The notes: generated from the letters alone by a model not told the origin. A stretch of DNA of 64,000 nt from Acidimicrobiales bacterium (GCA_035531755.1 DATKSK010000023.1:17803-81802); one strand, 5' to 3'. Shown: positions 39,795 through 50,538, counted from the stretch's first letter. Program-made: numbers and translations.

Positions 39795-40968
39795 GGGTGG
39801 TGCGGCGACTCGGTGCCCGGCGGCCCGAAGGCGGCCCGCACCTCGCCGAGGGCCTCCAGGAGCAGGGTCACGTGCGCGCTGGTGTGCGCGGCCGACAGGG
39901 TGATGCGCAGGCGCGCCGTCCCCACCGGGACCGTGGGCGGCCGGATGGCCGGCACCCACACCCCCTGGGCGCGCAGGGCGGCCGAGGCCGCCACGGCCCG
40001 GTCGTCGTCGCCGAGCACGACGGGGACGATGGGGCTCGGGTGGCCCGGGGCCACGCGGGCGACGTGGTTGGCGAGCCGCGTGCGCAGCCGGTCGCCCTCG
40101 GCCGTCTGCACCAGGCGCACCGCCGCCAGCGCGGCGGCGGCGTCGGGCGGAGTGAGCGCGGTCGTGAAGATGTAGGAGCGGGCGCGGTTGACGACGAGGT
40201 CCACGAAGGCGCGCGGTCCCGCCACGAAGCCGCCCAGCGACCCGAGCGTCTTCGACAGCGTGCCCACCCGCAGGACGTCGACCCCGCCGAGGTCGGCCGC
40301 CGGGTCGGGGCCCAGCACGCTGTGGGCCTCGTCGAGCACGAGCAGCGCGCCGTGGCGCCGGCAGGCGGCCGCCAGCTCCGCCACCGGGGCCACGTCGCCG
40401 TCCATGGAGAAGACCACGTCGCTCACGACGAGCGCTGGCCCCGTCGCCGCGCGCAGCAGCGCCTCGAGGTGGTCGGTGTCGCGGTGGCGGTAGACGGCGA
40501 CCTCGGCGCGCGACATGCGGGCCCCGTCGATGATCGACGCGTGGTTGAGCTCGTCGGAGCAGATGCGCACGCCGCTGTCGCCGAAGGCACCGAGCACCCC
40601 CAGGTTGGCGCCGAACCCGGTGGGGAAGGCCGCGGCCCGCTCGGTCCCCTTCCAGGCGGCCAGCGCCGACTCGAGCTCGTCGTGCACGGGGCGCGACCCG
40701 GTGACGAGGCGGCTCGCCCCCGAGCCGGTCCCCCAGTGGTCGAGGGCCTCGTGGGCGGCGGCCACCACCGTCGGGTGCACCGACAGCCCGAGGTAGTCGT
40801 TGGACGCGAAGGCGACGACCTTGTCGCCCGTCTCGGTGAGGACGCCTTCGGGTCCCCGGGCGTCGAAGGTCACGGGGCTGCGCCACCGTCCCTCGGCCTG
40901 CAGGCGCGCGGCGCGGGCCGCCACCAGCGTGGACCACAGGCTCACCGCGCCCGACCCGGGGTCGGGCG

Positions 40969-40972
<4 letters not shown>
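39791..40972 (-). CDS. bioF: 8-amino-7-oxononanoate synthase
   Basis: BioF condenses pimeloyl-thioester with alanine to give KAPA. The 393-residue PLP enzyme has FASNDYLGLSVHP, GTGSGASRLVTGSRPVHDELE, LNHASIIDGARMS, LLVLDEAHSVLG and the PLP lysine in VGTLSKTLGSLGGF. GTG 40972 overlaps the bioA stop as GTGA. It lies between bioA and bioD in a tight operon. The length is normal. Confidence 0.93.
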
Positions 40973-42339
<1,367 letters not shown>

Positions 42340-42357
42340 CGGTCCAGCTCCGGCCGC

Positions 42358-43179
42358 TCAGACCTGCGAGCGCCCCCGGTCCACGATCCCCTGGCGGCGG
42401 CGCTCGATCTCGGCCGGGTCGACCCCGCCGCGCTGGAACACGGCCGCCGCGCGCCGCTCGGCCTCCCAGGCCTCACCACCGGTGACCCGGCTGGCCTCCT
42501 CGTAGGTGGCGAGGATGGCGGCCACCGCCCGGCGGTCGCTCGACACGATGTCGGCGGCCAGCCGACGGGCGAAGGGCAGGAGGTCCTCGTGGGGCACCAC
42601 GTGGTTGACCAACCCCCAGGCGAGCGCGGTGGCCGCGTCCACGAAGTTGCCGGTGGCCGTCATCTCCCGGGCGCGGCGGATCCCGACCGCCTGGGGGAGC
42701 AGGACGGTCAGCCCCCACAGCGGGTGGACACCGACGCGCCCGTGGGTGTCGGCGAAGCGCGCCCGCTCCGAGGCCACCAGGAAGTCGCAGTTGAGCGCCA
42801 GCTCCAGCCCACCGGTCACCGCCACGCCGTTGACGGCCCCGATGATCGGCTTCGTCGTCGGCAGTGTGGCCCCCCGGCCCCCGCGCCCGCGGCGACGTTG
42901 GCCGCCGTCGTCGCGCCCGGCGCCGGTCACACCGTCACCCGCCACACGCTTGAGTGGGCCGCCGTCGACGCCGAGCTCCTTCAGGTCGAGGCCGGCACAG
43001 AAGGCGGGGTCGGCACCGGTGAGGATGAGCACGTCCACGTCGTCACGGTCGTCGGCCTCCCCGACCAGGTGGGCGAGTGCCCGCACCAACTCCGTCGACA
43101 GGGCGTTGCGCGCCTCGGGCCGGTTGAGCGTCACCGTGGCGACGCGCTCGACGACCTCGAGGAGCGCGACGTCGGGCAC
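42358..43179 (-). CDS. Enoyl-CoA hydratase/isomerase family protein
   Basis: The 273-residue crotonase-fold protein has TVTLNRPEARNALSTELV, the first oxyanion-hole segment FCAGLDLKELG, and PIIGAVNGVAVTGGLELALNCDF with the second. A Glu in HPLWGLTVLLP is where one catalytic acid usually sits, but the sequence differs there, so hydratase activity is not certain. A Gly/Arg-rich insertion (about residues 77-100) interrupts the fold. GTG 43179 was chosen as the first in-frame start after the thiolase stop, with AGGAG close upstream. It sits in the acyl-CoA part of the bio operon. Confidence 0.8.
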   Translation of the reverse strand: MPDVALLEVVERVATVTLNRPEARNALSTELVRALAHLVGEADDRDDVDVLILTGADPAFCAGLDLKELGVDGGPLKRVAGDGVTGAGRDDGGQRRRGRGGRGATLPTTKPIIGAVNGVAVTGGLELALNCDFLVASERARFADTHGRVGVHPLWGLTVLLPQAVGIRRAREMTATGNFVDAATALAWGLVNHVVPHEDLLPFARRLAADIVSSDRRAVAAILATYEEASRVTGGEAWEAERRAAAVFQRGGVDPAEIERRRQGIVDRGRSQV

Positions 43180-43199
43180 GGCTCCTGGGTCCCGGTCGG

Positions 43200-44405
43200 C
43201 TAGGTGGTGACGATGACGCTCGACCCGTGGCCGAACAGTCCCTGGTTGGCGGTGACGCCCACCCGGGCGCCCTCGACCTGGCGCCCCGGCGCCCGGCCCC
43301 GCAGTTGCCACACCAGCTCGCACACCTGGGCGATGGCCTGGGCCGGGATGGCCTCGCCGAAGCTCGACAGGCCGCCGCTCGGGTTGACCGGGATGCGGCC
43401 GCCGATGGCGGTGTCACCGTCGCGCAGCAGGCGCTCGGCCTCACCCTCCTTGCACAGGCCCACGTCCTCGTACCAGTCGAGCTCGAGGGCGGAGGACAGG
43501 TCGTACACCTCGGCCACGTCGACGTCCTCCGGGGCGATGCCGGCCTCCTCGTAGGCGGCCGCCGCGATCGACCGGCGGAACCCGGGGCCGTCCACCGCGC
43601 CCACGGCCACGGCCGAGTCGGTGGCGAAGTTGGGCATCTCGATCACGGTCTGCGGGAACCGGGGTGTGACCGTCGACACCGCCGGGATCGTCACCAACGT
43701 GCCCCCGCCGGCGTGGCGGCGGGCGAAGTCCATGCTCGACAGCACGAGCGCGGCCCCGCCGTCGGACGTGGCGCAGATCTCGAGCAGGCGCAGGGGGTCG
43801 GCCACCATGGGGGAGGCCAGCACCTCCTCGGCGGTCACCTCCTGGCGGTAGCGGGCGTTGGGGTTGGCCGCGCCGGCCCGGGCGTTCTTCACCTTGACGG
43901 CCGCGAAGTCGGCCTCGGTGGCGCCGAACAGCTCCATGCGACGGCGGGCGTAGAGGGCGAAGTACGTCGGGTTGGTGGCCCCGAGGAGGTGGAACCGCAA
44001 CCAGTCCGGGTCGTCCTTGCGCTCGCCGCCACCCACCGGGGCGAAGAACCCCTTGGGCGTCGTGTCGGCGCCCACGACGAGGGCCACGTCGCACAGCCCC
44101 GCCAGGATCTGCGCCCTCGCCGCGGCGATGGCCGTCGCCCCCGACGCGCAGGCGGCGTAGGCGCTCGACACCCGGGCGCCCGACCACCCCAGGGCCTGGG
44201 CGAAGGTGGCCCCGGCGATGAACCCCGGATAGCCGTTGCGGATGGTGTCCGCGCCCGACACGAACTGCACGTCGGTCCACGCCAGGCCGGCGTCGTCGAG
44301 GGCGCCACGCGCCGCGGCCAGCCCGTACTCCACGAAGTTGCGCCCCCATTTGCCCCAGGGGTGCATGCCCGCCCCGAGCACGGCCACACGACGGTCGTCA
44401 GGCAC
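43200..44405 (-). CDS. Thiolase-like / lipid-transfer protein
   Basis: The 401-residue thiolase-fold protein belongs with the SCP-x/Ltp group. It has GAGMHPWGKWG at the start, the nucleophile region SSAYAACASGATAIAAA, NARYRQEVTAEEVLASPMVADPLRLLE, a CATSDGGAALVL segment, and VNPSGGLSSFGEAIPAQ. In ordinary thiolases the last motif holds a GHP histidine; here it reads GEA. This suggests either an aldolase-type reaction like Ltp2 or an inactive site. GTG 44405 overlaps the DUF35 gene by 8 nt. Such thiolases act together with a DUF35 partner on CoA-bound steroid or acyl side chains. Confidence 0.82.
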   Translation of the reverse strand: MPDDRRVAVLGAGMHPWGKWGRNFVEYGLAAARGALDDAGLAWTDVQFVSGADTIRNGYPGFIAGATFAQALGWSGARVSSAYAACASGATAIAAARAQILAGLCDVALVVGADTTPKGFFAPVGGGERKDDPDWLRFHLLGATNPTYFALYARRRMELFGATEADFAAVKVKNARAGAANPNARYRQEVTAEEVLASPMVADPLRLLEICATSDGGAALVLSSMDFARRHAGGGTLVTIPAVSTVTPRFPQTVIEMPNFATDSAVAVGAVDGPGFRRSIAAAAYEEAGIAPEDVDVAEVYDLSSALELDWYEDVGLCKEGEAERLLRDGDTAIGGRIPVNPSGGLSSFGEAIPAQAIAQVCELVWQLRGRAPGRQVEGARVGVTANQGLFGHGSSVIVTT

Positions 44406-44859
44406 GGAGCCCCCCCGATCCGGCGGCCACGGGCCGCCACTTCCACACGAGGTACTCGTGGTCGTCGTCCTCGTAGAGCACGTCCACGACGAGCTCGACT
44501 TCGGTGCCCACCGACAGGTCGTCGACGCCGACCCCGGGGACCACCTGGCCCATCACCACCATCTTTTCCTCGGCCAGCTCGACCGCGGCGATGCAGAAGG
44601 GCACGTAGGGGTCGGCCGCCACGTACGGCGCCGGCGGCGTGTAGCGGGCGTCGGTGTAGGACCACACCCGGCCCCGCCGGCTCAGGTGCACCTCGTCGAA
44701 GCCGTCGCCGTCGCAGCCCGGGTTGCGGCAGAAGAGGGTCTCGCGGGGGAAGGCGTAGGTGCTGCAGGTCCGGCAGCGGCTGCCGAGCAGCGCCGGCGTG
44801 TCGCCGTCGGCGGTGAACCAGCCCTCGACGGCGGGGACGCGGGTCTTGGTGGCGGCCAT
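44398..44859 (-). CDS. DUF35 OB-fold / zinc-ribbon partner of the thiolase
   Basis: The 153-residue protein has a rubredoxin-like zinc ribbon with CRTCSTYAFPRETLFCRNPGC, then an OB-fold with VWSYTDARYTPPAPY and ending KWRP. DUF35 proteins bind acyl-CoA and complex with Ltp2-type thiolases or hydratases (as in the ChsH and Ltp2 complexes of mycobacteria). The tight overlap with the thiolase supports such a complex. ATG 44859 has TAGACT 6 nt upstream on the minus strand, so this gene heads the operon running through to bioD. Confidence 0.85.
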   Translation of the reverse strand: MAATKTRVPAVEGWFTADGDTPALLGSRCRTCSTYAFPRETLFCRNPGCDGDGFDEVHLSRRGRVWSYTDARYTPPAPYVAADPYVPFCIAAVELAEEKMVVMGQVVPGVGVDDLSVGTEVELVVDVLYEDDDHEYLVWKWRPVAAGSGGLRA

Positions 44860-44865
44860 CGGGGA

Positions 44866-44871
44866 AGTCTA
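44866..44871 (-). promoter_or_regulatory. -10 hexamer of the DUF35-thiolase-bio operon
   Basis: TAGACT on the minus strand lies 6 nt before ATG 44859. Confidence 0.55.
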
Positions 44872-45009
44872 ACGCCCCGTCAGAATGCGCTTCAGGGGCC
44901 CTTCGGGCCGGCCTGCTCCGGGGCACCCGTTCGCCTCGGGAACAGCGCCGGGCGTACCCCCCGGCCCCGGCGCGCCGCCTGCCCCGCGAGCCGGCCCGTG
45001 ACCCCGACG

Positions 45010-45015
45010 TAGATT
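45010..45015 (+). promoter_or_regulatory. Candidate -10 hexamer of the phzF-like gene
   Basis: TAGATT lies 37 nt before ATG 45053, which would give a leader of about 30 nt. This gene therefore seems not to be leaderless. The rest of 44872-45052 holds no gene. Confidence 0.35.
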
Positions 45016-45052
45016 CGCCTTCTGCCGCCCCGGCCCGATCGCGAGCGCACCC

Positions 45053-45832
45053 ATGGACCTGACTGTCGTCGACTCGTTCACCGACCGCCCGTTCGCGGGC
45101 AACCCTGCCGCCGTCGCCGTCCTCGACGCCTTCCCCGACGACGCCCGCATGCAGGCGGTCGCCGGCGAGATGAACCTCTCGGAGACGGCGTACGCCGTGG
45201 CGCGCCCCGACGGCTCGTACGACCTGCGTTGGTTCTCCCCCACGGTGGAGGTCGACCTGTGCGGTCACGCCACCTTGGCCACCGCCCATGTGCTCGGCGG
45301 GTCGGGGAGGTTCCACACCAGGAGCGGCGAGCTCGTCTGCGCCCCCGCCCCGGACGGCTGGATCGACATGGACTTCCCGGCCGACCCCTACACGCTCGAC
45401 GACGCGCCGCCGGCGATCGATGCCGCCCTCGGCTCCGATGGCGCGGCGGCGGTGCGCGCCGTGGCCCGTGCCCGGGCGGCCATCCTGGTGGAGTTGGCCG
45501 ACGCCGCCGTCGTCCGGGGGCTCCGCCCCGACCAGGCTGCCGTGGCCGCCCTCGGATCGTTCATGGTCATCGTCACCGCCGCTGCCGACCGGCCCGGCAT
45601 CGACTGCGTGAGCCGGGTGTTCGCCCCCAACGCCGGCATCCCCGAGGACCCCGCGACCGGCGCGGCCCACTGCACGCTGGCCGGCTACTGGGGCGACGCA
45701 TTGGAGCGTGACGAGCTGACGGGGGAGCAGGCATCGGCCCGCGGGGGGATCGTGCGGATGCGCAGGCGCGGCGACCGCGTGATCCTCGGGGGCCGGGCGG
45801 TGACGGTCTCACAGGTGCACCTGGTCGTCTGA
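45053..45832 (+). CDS. PhzF-family isomerase/epimerase-like protein
   Basis: The 259-residue protein has the PhzF diaminopimelate-epimerase-like fold: VVDSFTDRPFAGNPAAVAVL at the start, the catalytic Glu in MNLSETAYA, LRWFSPTVEVDLCGHATLATAHV and NAGIPEDPATGAAHCTLAGYW. Most such proteins isomerise or tautomerise small metabolites; phenazine genes are absent, so phenazine synthesis is unlikely. It is monocistronic and convergent with the SDR gene to its right. Confidence 0.88.
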   Translation: MDLTVVDSFTDRPFAGNPAAVAVLDAFPDDARMQAVAGEMNLSETAYAVARPDGSYDLRWFSPTVEVDLCGHATLATAHVLGGSGRFHTRSGELVCAPAPDGWIDMDFPADPYTLDDAPPAIDAALGSDGAAAVRAVARARAAILVELADAAVVRGLRPDQAAVAALGSFMVIVTAAADRPGIDCVSRVFAPNAGIPEDPATGAAHCTLAGYWGDALERDELTGEQASARGGIVRMRRRGDRVILGGRAVTVSQVHLVV

Positions 45833-45889
45833 GTCGCCGCCGCGTCCGGCTCGGCGCGCCCGGGCCGGTGCGCACGGGACGGTGACCGT

Positions 45890-46675
45890 TCAGCTGCTGG
45901 CTTTGCGCACGCCCTTGCGGTAGGCACGCGGGAAGACGGCGCGGCCCACGGGAGCGAGCCGGGCGATCGGCGCGGCGTCGATGTCCATCTTCGGTCCACC
46001 GATACGGGCGAGCAGCAGTCGGGACACCTGCTCTTCGGAGCGGCGCACCATCCTCGGGGGCATGGGCATGCCCTCGTCGAGGGCGGCCGATCCCATCGCC
46101 GTGGGGACCCACCCCGGGTACAGGACGTGAAGGTGCACACCGCGTTCCTCGGCGTCGAACGACATGCTCTCGGTGAAGGCGCTCAGCGCAGCCTTCGACG
46201 CGCCGTAGGCGGCCTCGTGTGCTCCCGGCCCCGGCGCCCGGCCGCTGTCGGAGGACACGTTGACCACGACGCCGCGACGCCTTTCGAGCATGCCCGGGAG
46301 GACCGCCAGCGTCCCCGCCACCGCCGCGAAATAGTTGGTCTCCATCACCGCGCGGTACGCCGCCAGGCCGGCGCCGGTGCCTCCCCGGGGTGGGCCGATG
46401 CCGGCGTTGTTCACGAGGACGTCGATGCGGCCGTGCTCGTTCTCGACCAGGGCGAGCGTGGTCGAGAAGTGGTCCGTGTCGCTGACGTCGCACGTGACCG
46501 TGGACGATCCCGGCGACAGGCGCCGCATGTCGTCGCCGAGCGTCGTGAGCAGCTCCTGGCGCCGCGCCACGCCCGTGACCAGCGCGCCACCCGCGGCCAT
46601 GTCGAGCGCGAACCGCCGCCCCAGGCCCGACGACGCCCCGGTGACCACCACCACCGCCCCGCGCAGATCGAACAT
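45890..46675 (-). CDS. Short-chain dehydrogenase/reductase
   Basis: The 261-residue SDR has the dinucleotide motif VVTGASSGLGRRFA, CDVSDTDHF, VNNAGIGPP, catalytic Ser in VVNVSSDSGR and YGASK with Tyr and Lys. It has a longer C-terminal part (LLARIGGPKMDIDAAPIARLAPVGR) than the classical form, as in SDRs acting on lipids. I chose ATG 46675 because GGAGG lies just upstream. The substrate is unknown. Confidence 0.85.
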   Translation of the reverse strand: MFDLRGAVVVVTGASSGLGRRFALDMAAGGALVTGVARRQELLTTLGDDMRRLSPGSSTVTCDVSDTDHFSTTLALVENEHGRIDVLVNNAGIGPPRGGTGAGLAAYRAVMETNYFAAVAGTLAVLPGMLERRRGVVVNVSSDSGRAPGPGAHEAAYGASKAALSAFTESMSFDAEERGVHLHVLYPGWVPTAMGSAALDEGMPMPPRMVRRSEEQVSRLLLARIGGPKMDIDAAPIARLAPVGRAVFPRAYRKGVRKASS

Positions 46676-46743
46676 GGCTCCTCCGTCCCCGGCCCGGCCC
46701 ACTGCGGGGCCCGCGCCGTGGACCCATGGTAGGAACACGGCCG

Positions 46744-47451
46744 GTGGACGCGGCGCGCACGGCCCGGGAGCTCTGGCACCTGTTCGAGCCGGTGCACGCC
46801 GTGACCTACTTCGCCGAGGAGTCGGCCGAGGCGTACGCCTCCGCCGGGCTGGAGGGCTTCTGGATGGGCTACGTCGCCGGTCGGGCCGCTCCCATGGGAG
46901 CCGTCGGGCCCGCCGTCGTCGACGCCACCTTCTTCAGTCTCCACCCCGCCCGGGTGGCCCGGGCCCTTCCGGAGGCCTGGTCGCTGGTGTCCGCCAACGC
47001 CGCGTCGCCCTGGCCCGGCGAGCCGCGCCGGGCGCTGTGGCACGGCGCCACCGTGCTGCGTGAGCACCGGGGCGACGGGCACGTCGCCGTCCTCCTGGCC
47101 GCCGGGCTCGACGGGTGCCGGGCGCTCGTCTCCATGGCGGCCACGGGTGCCGTGCCCCGTGCGGTCCTGCAGGCGGCGCCCGGGTGGGACGACGACGCCT
47201 GGGGAGCCGCAGCGTCGGCGCTGGTGGACAGGGGCTGGCTCCACGACGACGGGACGCCCACGGCGACGGGGACCGCGGCGCGCCTCGAGATCGAGGACGC
47301 CACGGACCGGCTGGCGGCCGAGCCGTGGACGAGGCTCGGGGACGAGGGCATCGACGCCCTGCGGTCTCTCCTGCGTCCGCTGGCGGCGGCGGTGGCGGCC
47401 GCCGGGGTCGTCCCCGTGCCCAACCCGATCGGTCTGCCCCGGCCGCAGTAG
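46744..47451 (+). CDS. SCO6745/SalK-like protein
   Basis: The 235-residue protein has the pattern of SCO6745-family proteins: ELWHLFEPVHAVTYFAEESAEAY followed by GFWMGYVAGRAAPMGAVGPAVVDATFFSLHP. The conserved His and Glu near the start may bind a ligand. The C-terminal half looks like a winged-helix unit (DDAWGAAASALVDRGWLHDDGTPTATG). The function is unknown. GTG 46744 is preceded by TAGGAA at 8 nt; ATG 46726 is the alternative start. Confidence 0.65.
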   Translation: MDAARTARELWHLFEPVHAVTYFAEESAEAYASAGLEGFWMGYVAGRAAPMGAVGPAVVDATFFSLHPARVARALPEAWSLVSANAASPWPGEPRRALWHGATVLREHRGDGHVAVLLAAGLDGCRALVSMAATGAVPRAVLQAAPGWDDDAWGAAASALVDRGWLHDDGTPTATGTAARLEIEDATDRLAAEPWTRLGDEGIDALRSLLRPLAAAVAAAGVVPVPNPIGLPRPQ

Positions 47452-47515
47452 CCGCACCCACGGGTGCCCGCGTGGGCCCTCGGCGTCACGGAACGTGGTG
47501 ACAAGGTGACCTTCG

Positions 47516-47531
47516 CCCTGTCCGGACAGGG
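47516..47531. promoter_or_regulatory. 16-bp perfect palindrome before the HD-GYP gene
   Basis: CCCTGTCCGGACAGGG reads the same on both strands, 45 nt before the start of the HD-GYP gene. GGTGAC also occurs twice just to its left (about 47497-47510). This looks like a dimeric regulator site. Confidence 0.45.
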
Positions 47532-47576
47532 CCGTTGTGACCTGCGGCACCGGCTCCGACGTGACGACGGACTCAT

Positions 47577-48287
47577 GTGATCGCTATGCACGAGACCATC
47601 GCCACCCACCTCGAGCTGCTCCCGGCCCTGCAGCGGGCCGAGACCGTCTACGACCGCAGTACCGCCCAGCATTCGGCCCGGGTGGGAACGATGAGCGCGC
47701 TCATCGGCGAGGTCCTCGGGCTGGACAGCGCCGAGCTGGGCATCCTGACGTGGGTGGGCGTGCTCCACGACATCGGCAAGCTGACCGTCTCCGAGGAGGT
47801 GCTCCACAAGCCCGGCAGCCTGTTCACGGCCGACGAGTGGGAGCAGCTCCGGCACCACGCCATCGCCGGAGAGCAGCTCATGCTCGCCTTCGGGTCGCAG
47901 CTGCGGCCCATGGCGGCGGTCGTGCGATCGCACCACGAGCGCTGGGACGGCAGTGGGTACCCCGACGGCCTCGACGGCGAGGACCTCCCGTCGTTCGCCC
48001 GCATCATCGGTGTGGCCGACGCCTACGATCTGCTCACCCACGCGCAGCCGTACCGCAAGGACGCCCTTGCCCACCACGCCGCCATCGAGCTCGTCGTCCA
48101 CGGCCGGGGCACGAAGTTCGAGCCGGGTGTGGTCGACGCTTTCGCCCACCTGGACCGGCGCGGCGTGATCGCCACCATCGCCCGATCGATGCAGCACCGG
48201 CCCTCGACGATCGCCGCCGTCAACGCCGCCCGTCGCGTCGGTGTGGGCACGACCCGTCACCGGCATCTGCGGACGTCGGTGGCGTAG
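47577..48287 (+). CDS. HD-GYP domain protein
   Basis: The 236-residue protein is a stand-alone HD-GYP domain: HSARVGTMSALIGEVLGL, the HD pair in GVLHDIGKLTVSEEVLHKPG, RHHAIAGEQLM, and HHERWDGSGYPDGLDGEDLP with the GYP motif. These bind metals and hydrolyse cyclic di-GMP or related nucleotides. No receiver, PAS or membrane part is attached. GTG 47577 or ATG 47586 may be used. A palindrome upstream could be its operator. It is convergent with hypC. Confidence 0.9.
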   Translation: MIAMHETIATHLELLPALQRAETVYDRSTAQHSARVGTMSALIGEVLGLDSAELGILTWVGVLHDIGKLTVSEEVLHKPGSLFTADEWEQLRHHAIAGEQLMLAFGSQLRPMAAVVRSHHERWDGSGYPDGLDGEDLPSFARIIGVADAYDLLTHAQPYRKDALAHHAAIELVVHGRGTKFEPGVVDAFAHLDRRGVIATIARSMQHRPSTIAAVNAARRVGVGTTRHRHLRTSVA

Positions 48288-48332
48288 CCCACGGACGACA
48301 CCGCGTCGCGCCCGGTGACACCGGGCACACGA

Positions 48333-48614
48333 TCAGGTCGACCGGTCGCCCGCTTGCTTCGCGTCGGCTGCTGTGCGACGCCCCGGGCTCGGCCCGCGCA
48401 CGCTGGCGAGCTCGGCAGCCACGGCGCGCGCCTCGGCGGCGTCCACCTGCCCGAGGGCGAAGCCGCTGTGGACGACCAGCCACTGCCCCGGTTCCGGGGG
48501 GTCGCCGTCGTAGGCCAACAGGGAGACACGGTGCCGGGCGCCGTCCATGTCCTCGACCGTCACCTCGCCGGCGTCCGGTGACCCCACCACGAGGTGGAGG
48601 CGGCTCACGCACAC
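48333..48614 (-). CDS. hypC: Hydrogenase maturation chaperone HypC
   Basis: HypC carries the Fe(CN)2CO unit with HypD and inserts it into the hydrogenase large subunit. The 93-residue protein begins with the essential VC (Met-Cys after initiation, GTG start) and shows GQWLVVHSGFALGQVDAAEA, the family core. The Ser/Lys/Thr-rich tail is short. It overlaps the protease gene by 10 nt, at the end of the hydrogenase operon. The other hyp genes (A, B, D, E, F) are not in the window and must be elsewhere. Confidence 0.88.
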   Translation of the reverse strand: MCVSRLHLVVGSPDAGEVTVEDMDGARHRVSLLAYDGDPPEPGQWLVVHSGFALGQVDAAEARAVAAELASVRGPSPGRRTAADAKQAGDRST

Positions 48615-49234
48615 GGCAGCGCCGTCCCCACGATCTCGAGCACGCGTGCCGCGGCCTCCTCGACGGCTCGGGCCACGGCGTCGCTGAGACCGGTGCCGTT
48701 GCCGAAGTCCTCACCCTCGATGCCGACCGCCAGCACCCGGTCGGGCGCGCGGCCGACCGCCCGCGCCAGGCGCAGGGCCCCGGCGATGCCGAGCCCGTGC
48801 GTGCTCGAGGCGCGTCTGTCGGTCACCCCGGTCGCATACCCCGGTTCCGTCACCGCGTCGCCACGGCCGTCGGCCGCGCCGCCGGTCCTGCCGGCCTCGG
48901 CCGCGCCGCGGGTCTTGCCGGCTTCGCCCGCGTCGCCGGACCTGCCGGCCTCGGCGGCGTCGGTCGCGCCCGGCCTGGCGCCCAGCTCGACGACGACCAC
49001 CGTGCCGGGGGGCGCCCCCGTGCGCACGGCGTCGACGACGACGGCCAGGGCGGCGTCGTCCCACTGCCCCAGGAGGTCGAGGGGGTCGCCGAAGGGCCCG
49101 ATGCCGACGGCGTCCACCTCGGGCGTGGACAGCTCGCCGAGGCGGGGGCGCACGGAGCGCACGACGGCCAGGCCGGCACCGTCGTCGCGCCGGTACTCGT
49201 TCCCCATGGCCACGACCACCACCCGTCTGATCAC
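48605..49234 (-). CDS. Hydrogenase maturation endopeptidase
   Basis: This HyaD/HycI-type protease removes the C-terminal peptide of the [NiFe] large subunit once nickel is in place. The 209-residue protein has VVVVAMGNEYRRDDGAGLAV (Ni-sensing Glu and Asp), VVVDAVRTGAPPGTVV and THGLGIAGALRLARAVG. A low-complexity insertion of about 35 residues (GRSGDAGEAGKTRGAAEAG) lies before the THG motif. GTG 49234 overlaps the large-subunit stop as GTGA, so the protease is coupled to its substrate. Confidence 0.88.
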   Translation of the reverse strand: MIRRVVVVAMGNEYRRDDGAGLAVVRSVRPRLGELSTPEVDAVGIGPFGDPLDLLGQWDDAALAVVVDAVRTGAPPGTVVVVELGARPGATDAAEAGRSGDAGEAGKTRGAAEAGRTGGAADGRGDAVTEPGYATGVTDRRASSTHGLGIAGALRLARAVGRAPDRVLAVGIEGEDFGNGTGLSDAVARAVEEAAARVLEIVGTALPCA

Positions 49235-50538
49235 GAGCGGTCGACGGTCAGGTCGAGGAAGTGTGCCGCGCACGAGATGCACGGGTCGTGGTTCCGTACC
49301 GCTTGCTCGCACCGCCACGTCAGCTCGTCGTCGGACAGGTCGAGGCCGCCCTCGACCACGCGCCGGAGGTCGTCCTCGATGGTGATCTGGTTCTGCGACG
49401 TCGGGGGCATGATGCGCGCCGAGCGGATGACACCGTCGCCGCCGATGTCGTAGCGGTGGACGAGCAGGCCCCGGGGGGCCTCGGTGGCGCCGGTGCCCAC
49501 CCCGTCCCTGGGCACCACCGTGTCGGCGGCCGGCTCGAAGCGGTCGTACGCCTCCACCAGCCGCAGCGCCTCGTCGCAGGCGAACACCAGCTCCACGCTG
49601 CGCACGACGATGCTCTGGAACGGGTTGCGGCAGACCTCGGCCAGGCCCGCCGCCCTCGCCGCCTGGCGCGCCAGCTCGGGCAGGCGCGCGGCGTTGACGG
49701 CGTAGCGGGCGAGGGGCCCGGTGAGATAGGGGTCGCGCCCCTCCAAGCGGGCGTGCAGCGCCGTGGAGCGGGCCACGTGCTCCTCGACGGCGATGTCGGC
49801 GAACTCCGCCGCGCTGACGTCGCCGCCTGTCGACAGCGCCACCCGGCCGTCTTCGATCGGGTAGTGGTCGGGGTGTGTCAGGGCCACGAACCGGTAGTCG
49901 CCCTCGACGTCGGGGAACTCGAAGCCCGCCACCCACTCCACGGTGGCCAGGGCGGCGTCGCGGGCCCGGCGCAGCGGCTCGGCCAGGGCGCGGACGGCGG
50001 CGGTGTCCGGGGCACGGTAGAAGCCGCCGAGGCGCACGTTCACGGGGTGCACGGCGCGTCCGCCCACGGCCTGCATGAGCTGGTTGCCGGTGCGCTTGAG
50101 CTCGAGGCCGCGCTCCACGGCCGCCCGGTCGATGCCGGCCAGCTCCACGGCGTCCTGGCACCCGAGGAAGTCGGGAGCGTGCAGGAGGTAGACGTGCAGC
50201 GCGTGGCTCTGGATCCACTCGCCGCAGTACAGCAGGCGCCGCAGCGCCGCCACGGGCTCGCTCACGGTCACCCCGCAGGCGTCCTCCATGGCGAGGCACG
50301 CGCTCATCTGGTAGGCGACGGGGCAGATCCCGCAGATGCGCGCCGTGATGTCCGGGGCCTCGTCGAACCGTCGCCCTTCGAGCAGCGCCTCGAAGAAGCG
50401 CGGCGGCTCGAAGATGTTGAGCTCGACCTCGGTGACCGTCCCGCCGCGGACCTCGACCCGCAGCGCGCCCTCGCCCTCGACGCGCGCCAGGCCTGGGACC
50501 TCGACGGTCCGGTTACCGTTCGGGCGGCCGTGGGTCAT
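49231..50538 (-). CDS. hyhL: [NiFe] hydrogenase large (alpha) subunit, group 3b type
   Basis: The subunit binds the NiFe(CN)2CO active site. The 435-residue protein has L1 [15 protein letters not shown] (C69, C72) and L2 DPCISCAAH (C420, C423, H426). The last nine residues after H426 should be removed by the maturation protease. The short length and the accompanying diaphorase-type and FeS subunits indicate group 3b (NADP-linked, sulfhydrogenase-like) enzymes, cytoplasmic and bidirectional. ATG 50538 lies inside the end of the small-subunit gene (26-nt overlap). Confidence 0.93.
   Translation of the reverse strand: MTHGRPNGNRTVEVPGLARVEGEGALRVEVRGGTVTEVELNIFEPPRFFEALLEGRRFDEAPDITARICGICPVAYQMSACLAMEDACGVTVSEPVAALRRLLYCGEWIQSHALHVYLLHAPDFLGCQDAVELAGIDRAAVERGLELKRTGNQLMQAVGGRAVHPVNVRLGGFYRAPDTAAVRALAEPLRRARDAALATVEWVAGFEFPDVEGDYRFVALTHPDHYPIEDGRVALSTGGDVSAAEFADIAVEEHVARSTALHARLEGRDPYLTGPLARYAVNAARLPELARQAARAAGLAEVCRNPFQSIVVRSVELVFACDEALRLVEAYDRFEPAADTVVPRDGVGTGATEAPRGLLVHRYDIGGDGVIRSARIMPPTSQNQITIEDDLRRVVEGGLDLSDDELTWRCEQAVRNHDPCISCAAHFLDLTVDRS

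Noticed and set aside
45053..45832. Phenazine biosynthesis gene
   Set aside because: Only the PhzF-like fold is present; no other phenazine genes are nearby and the family is broad.
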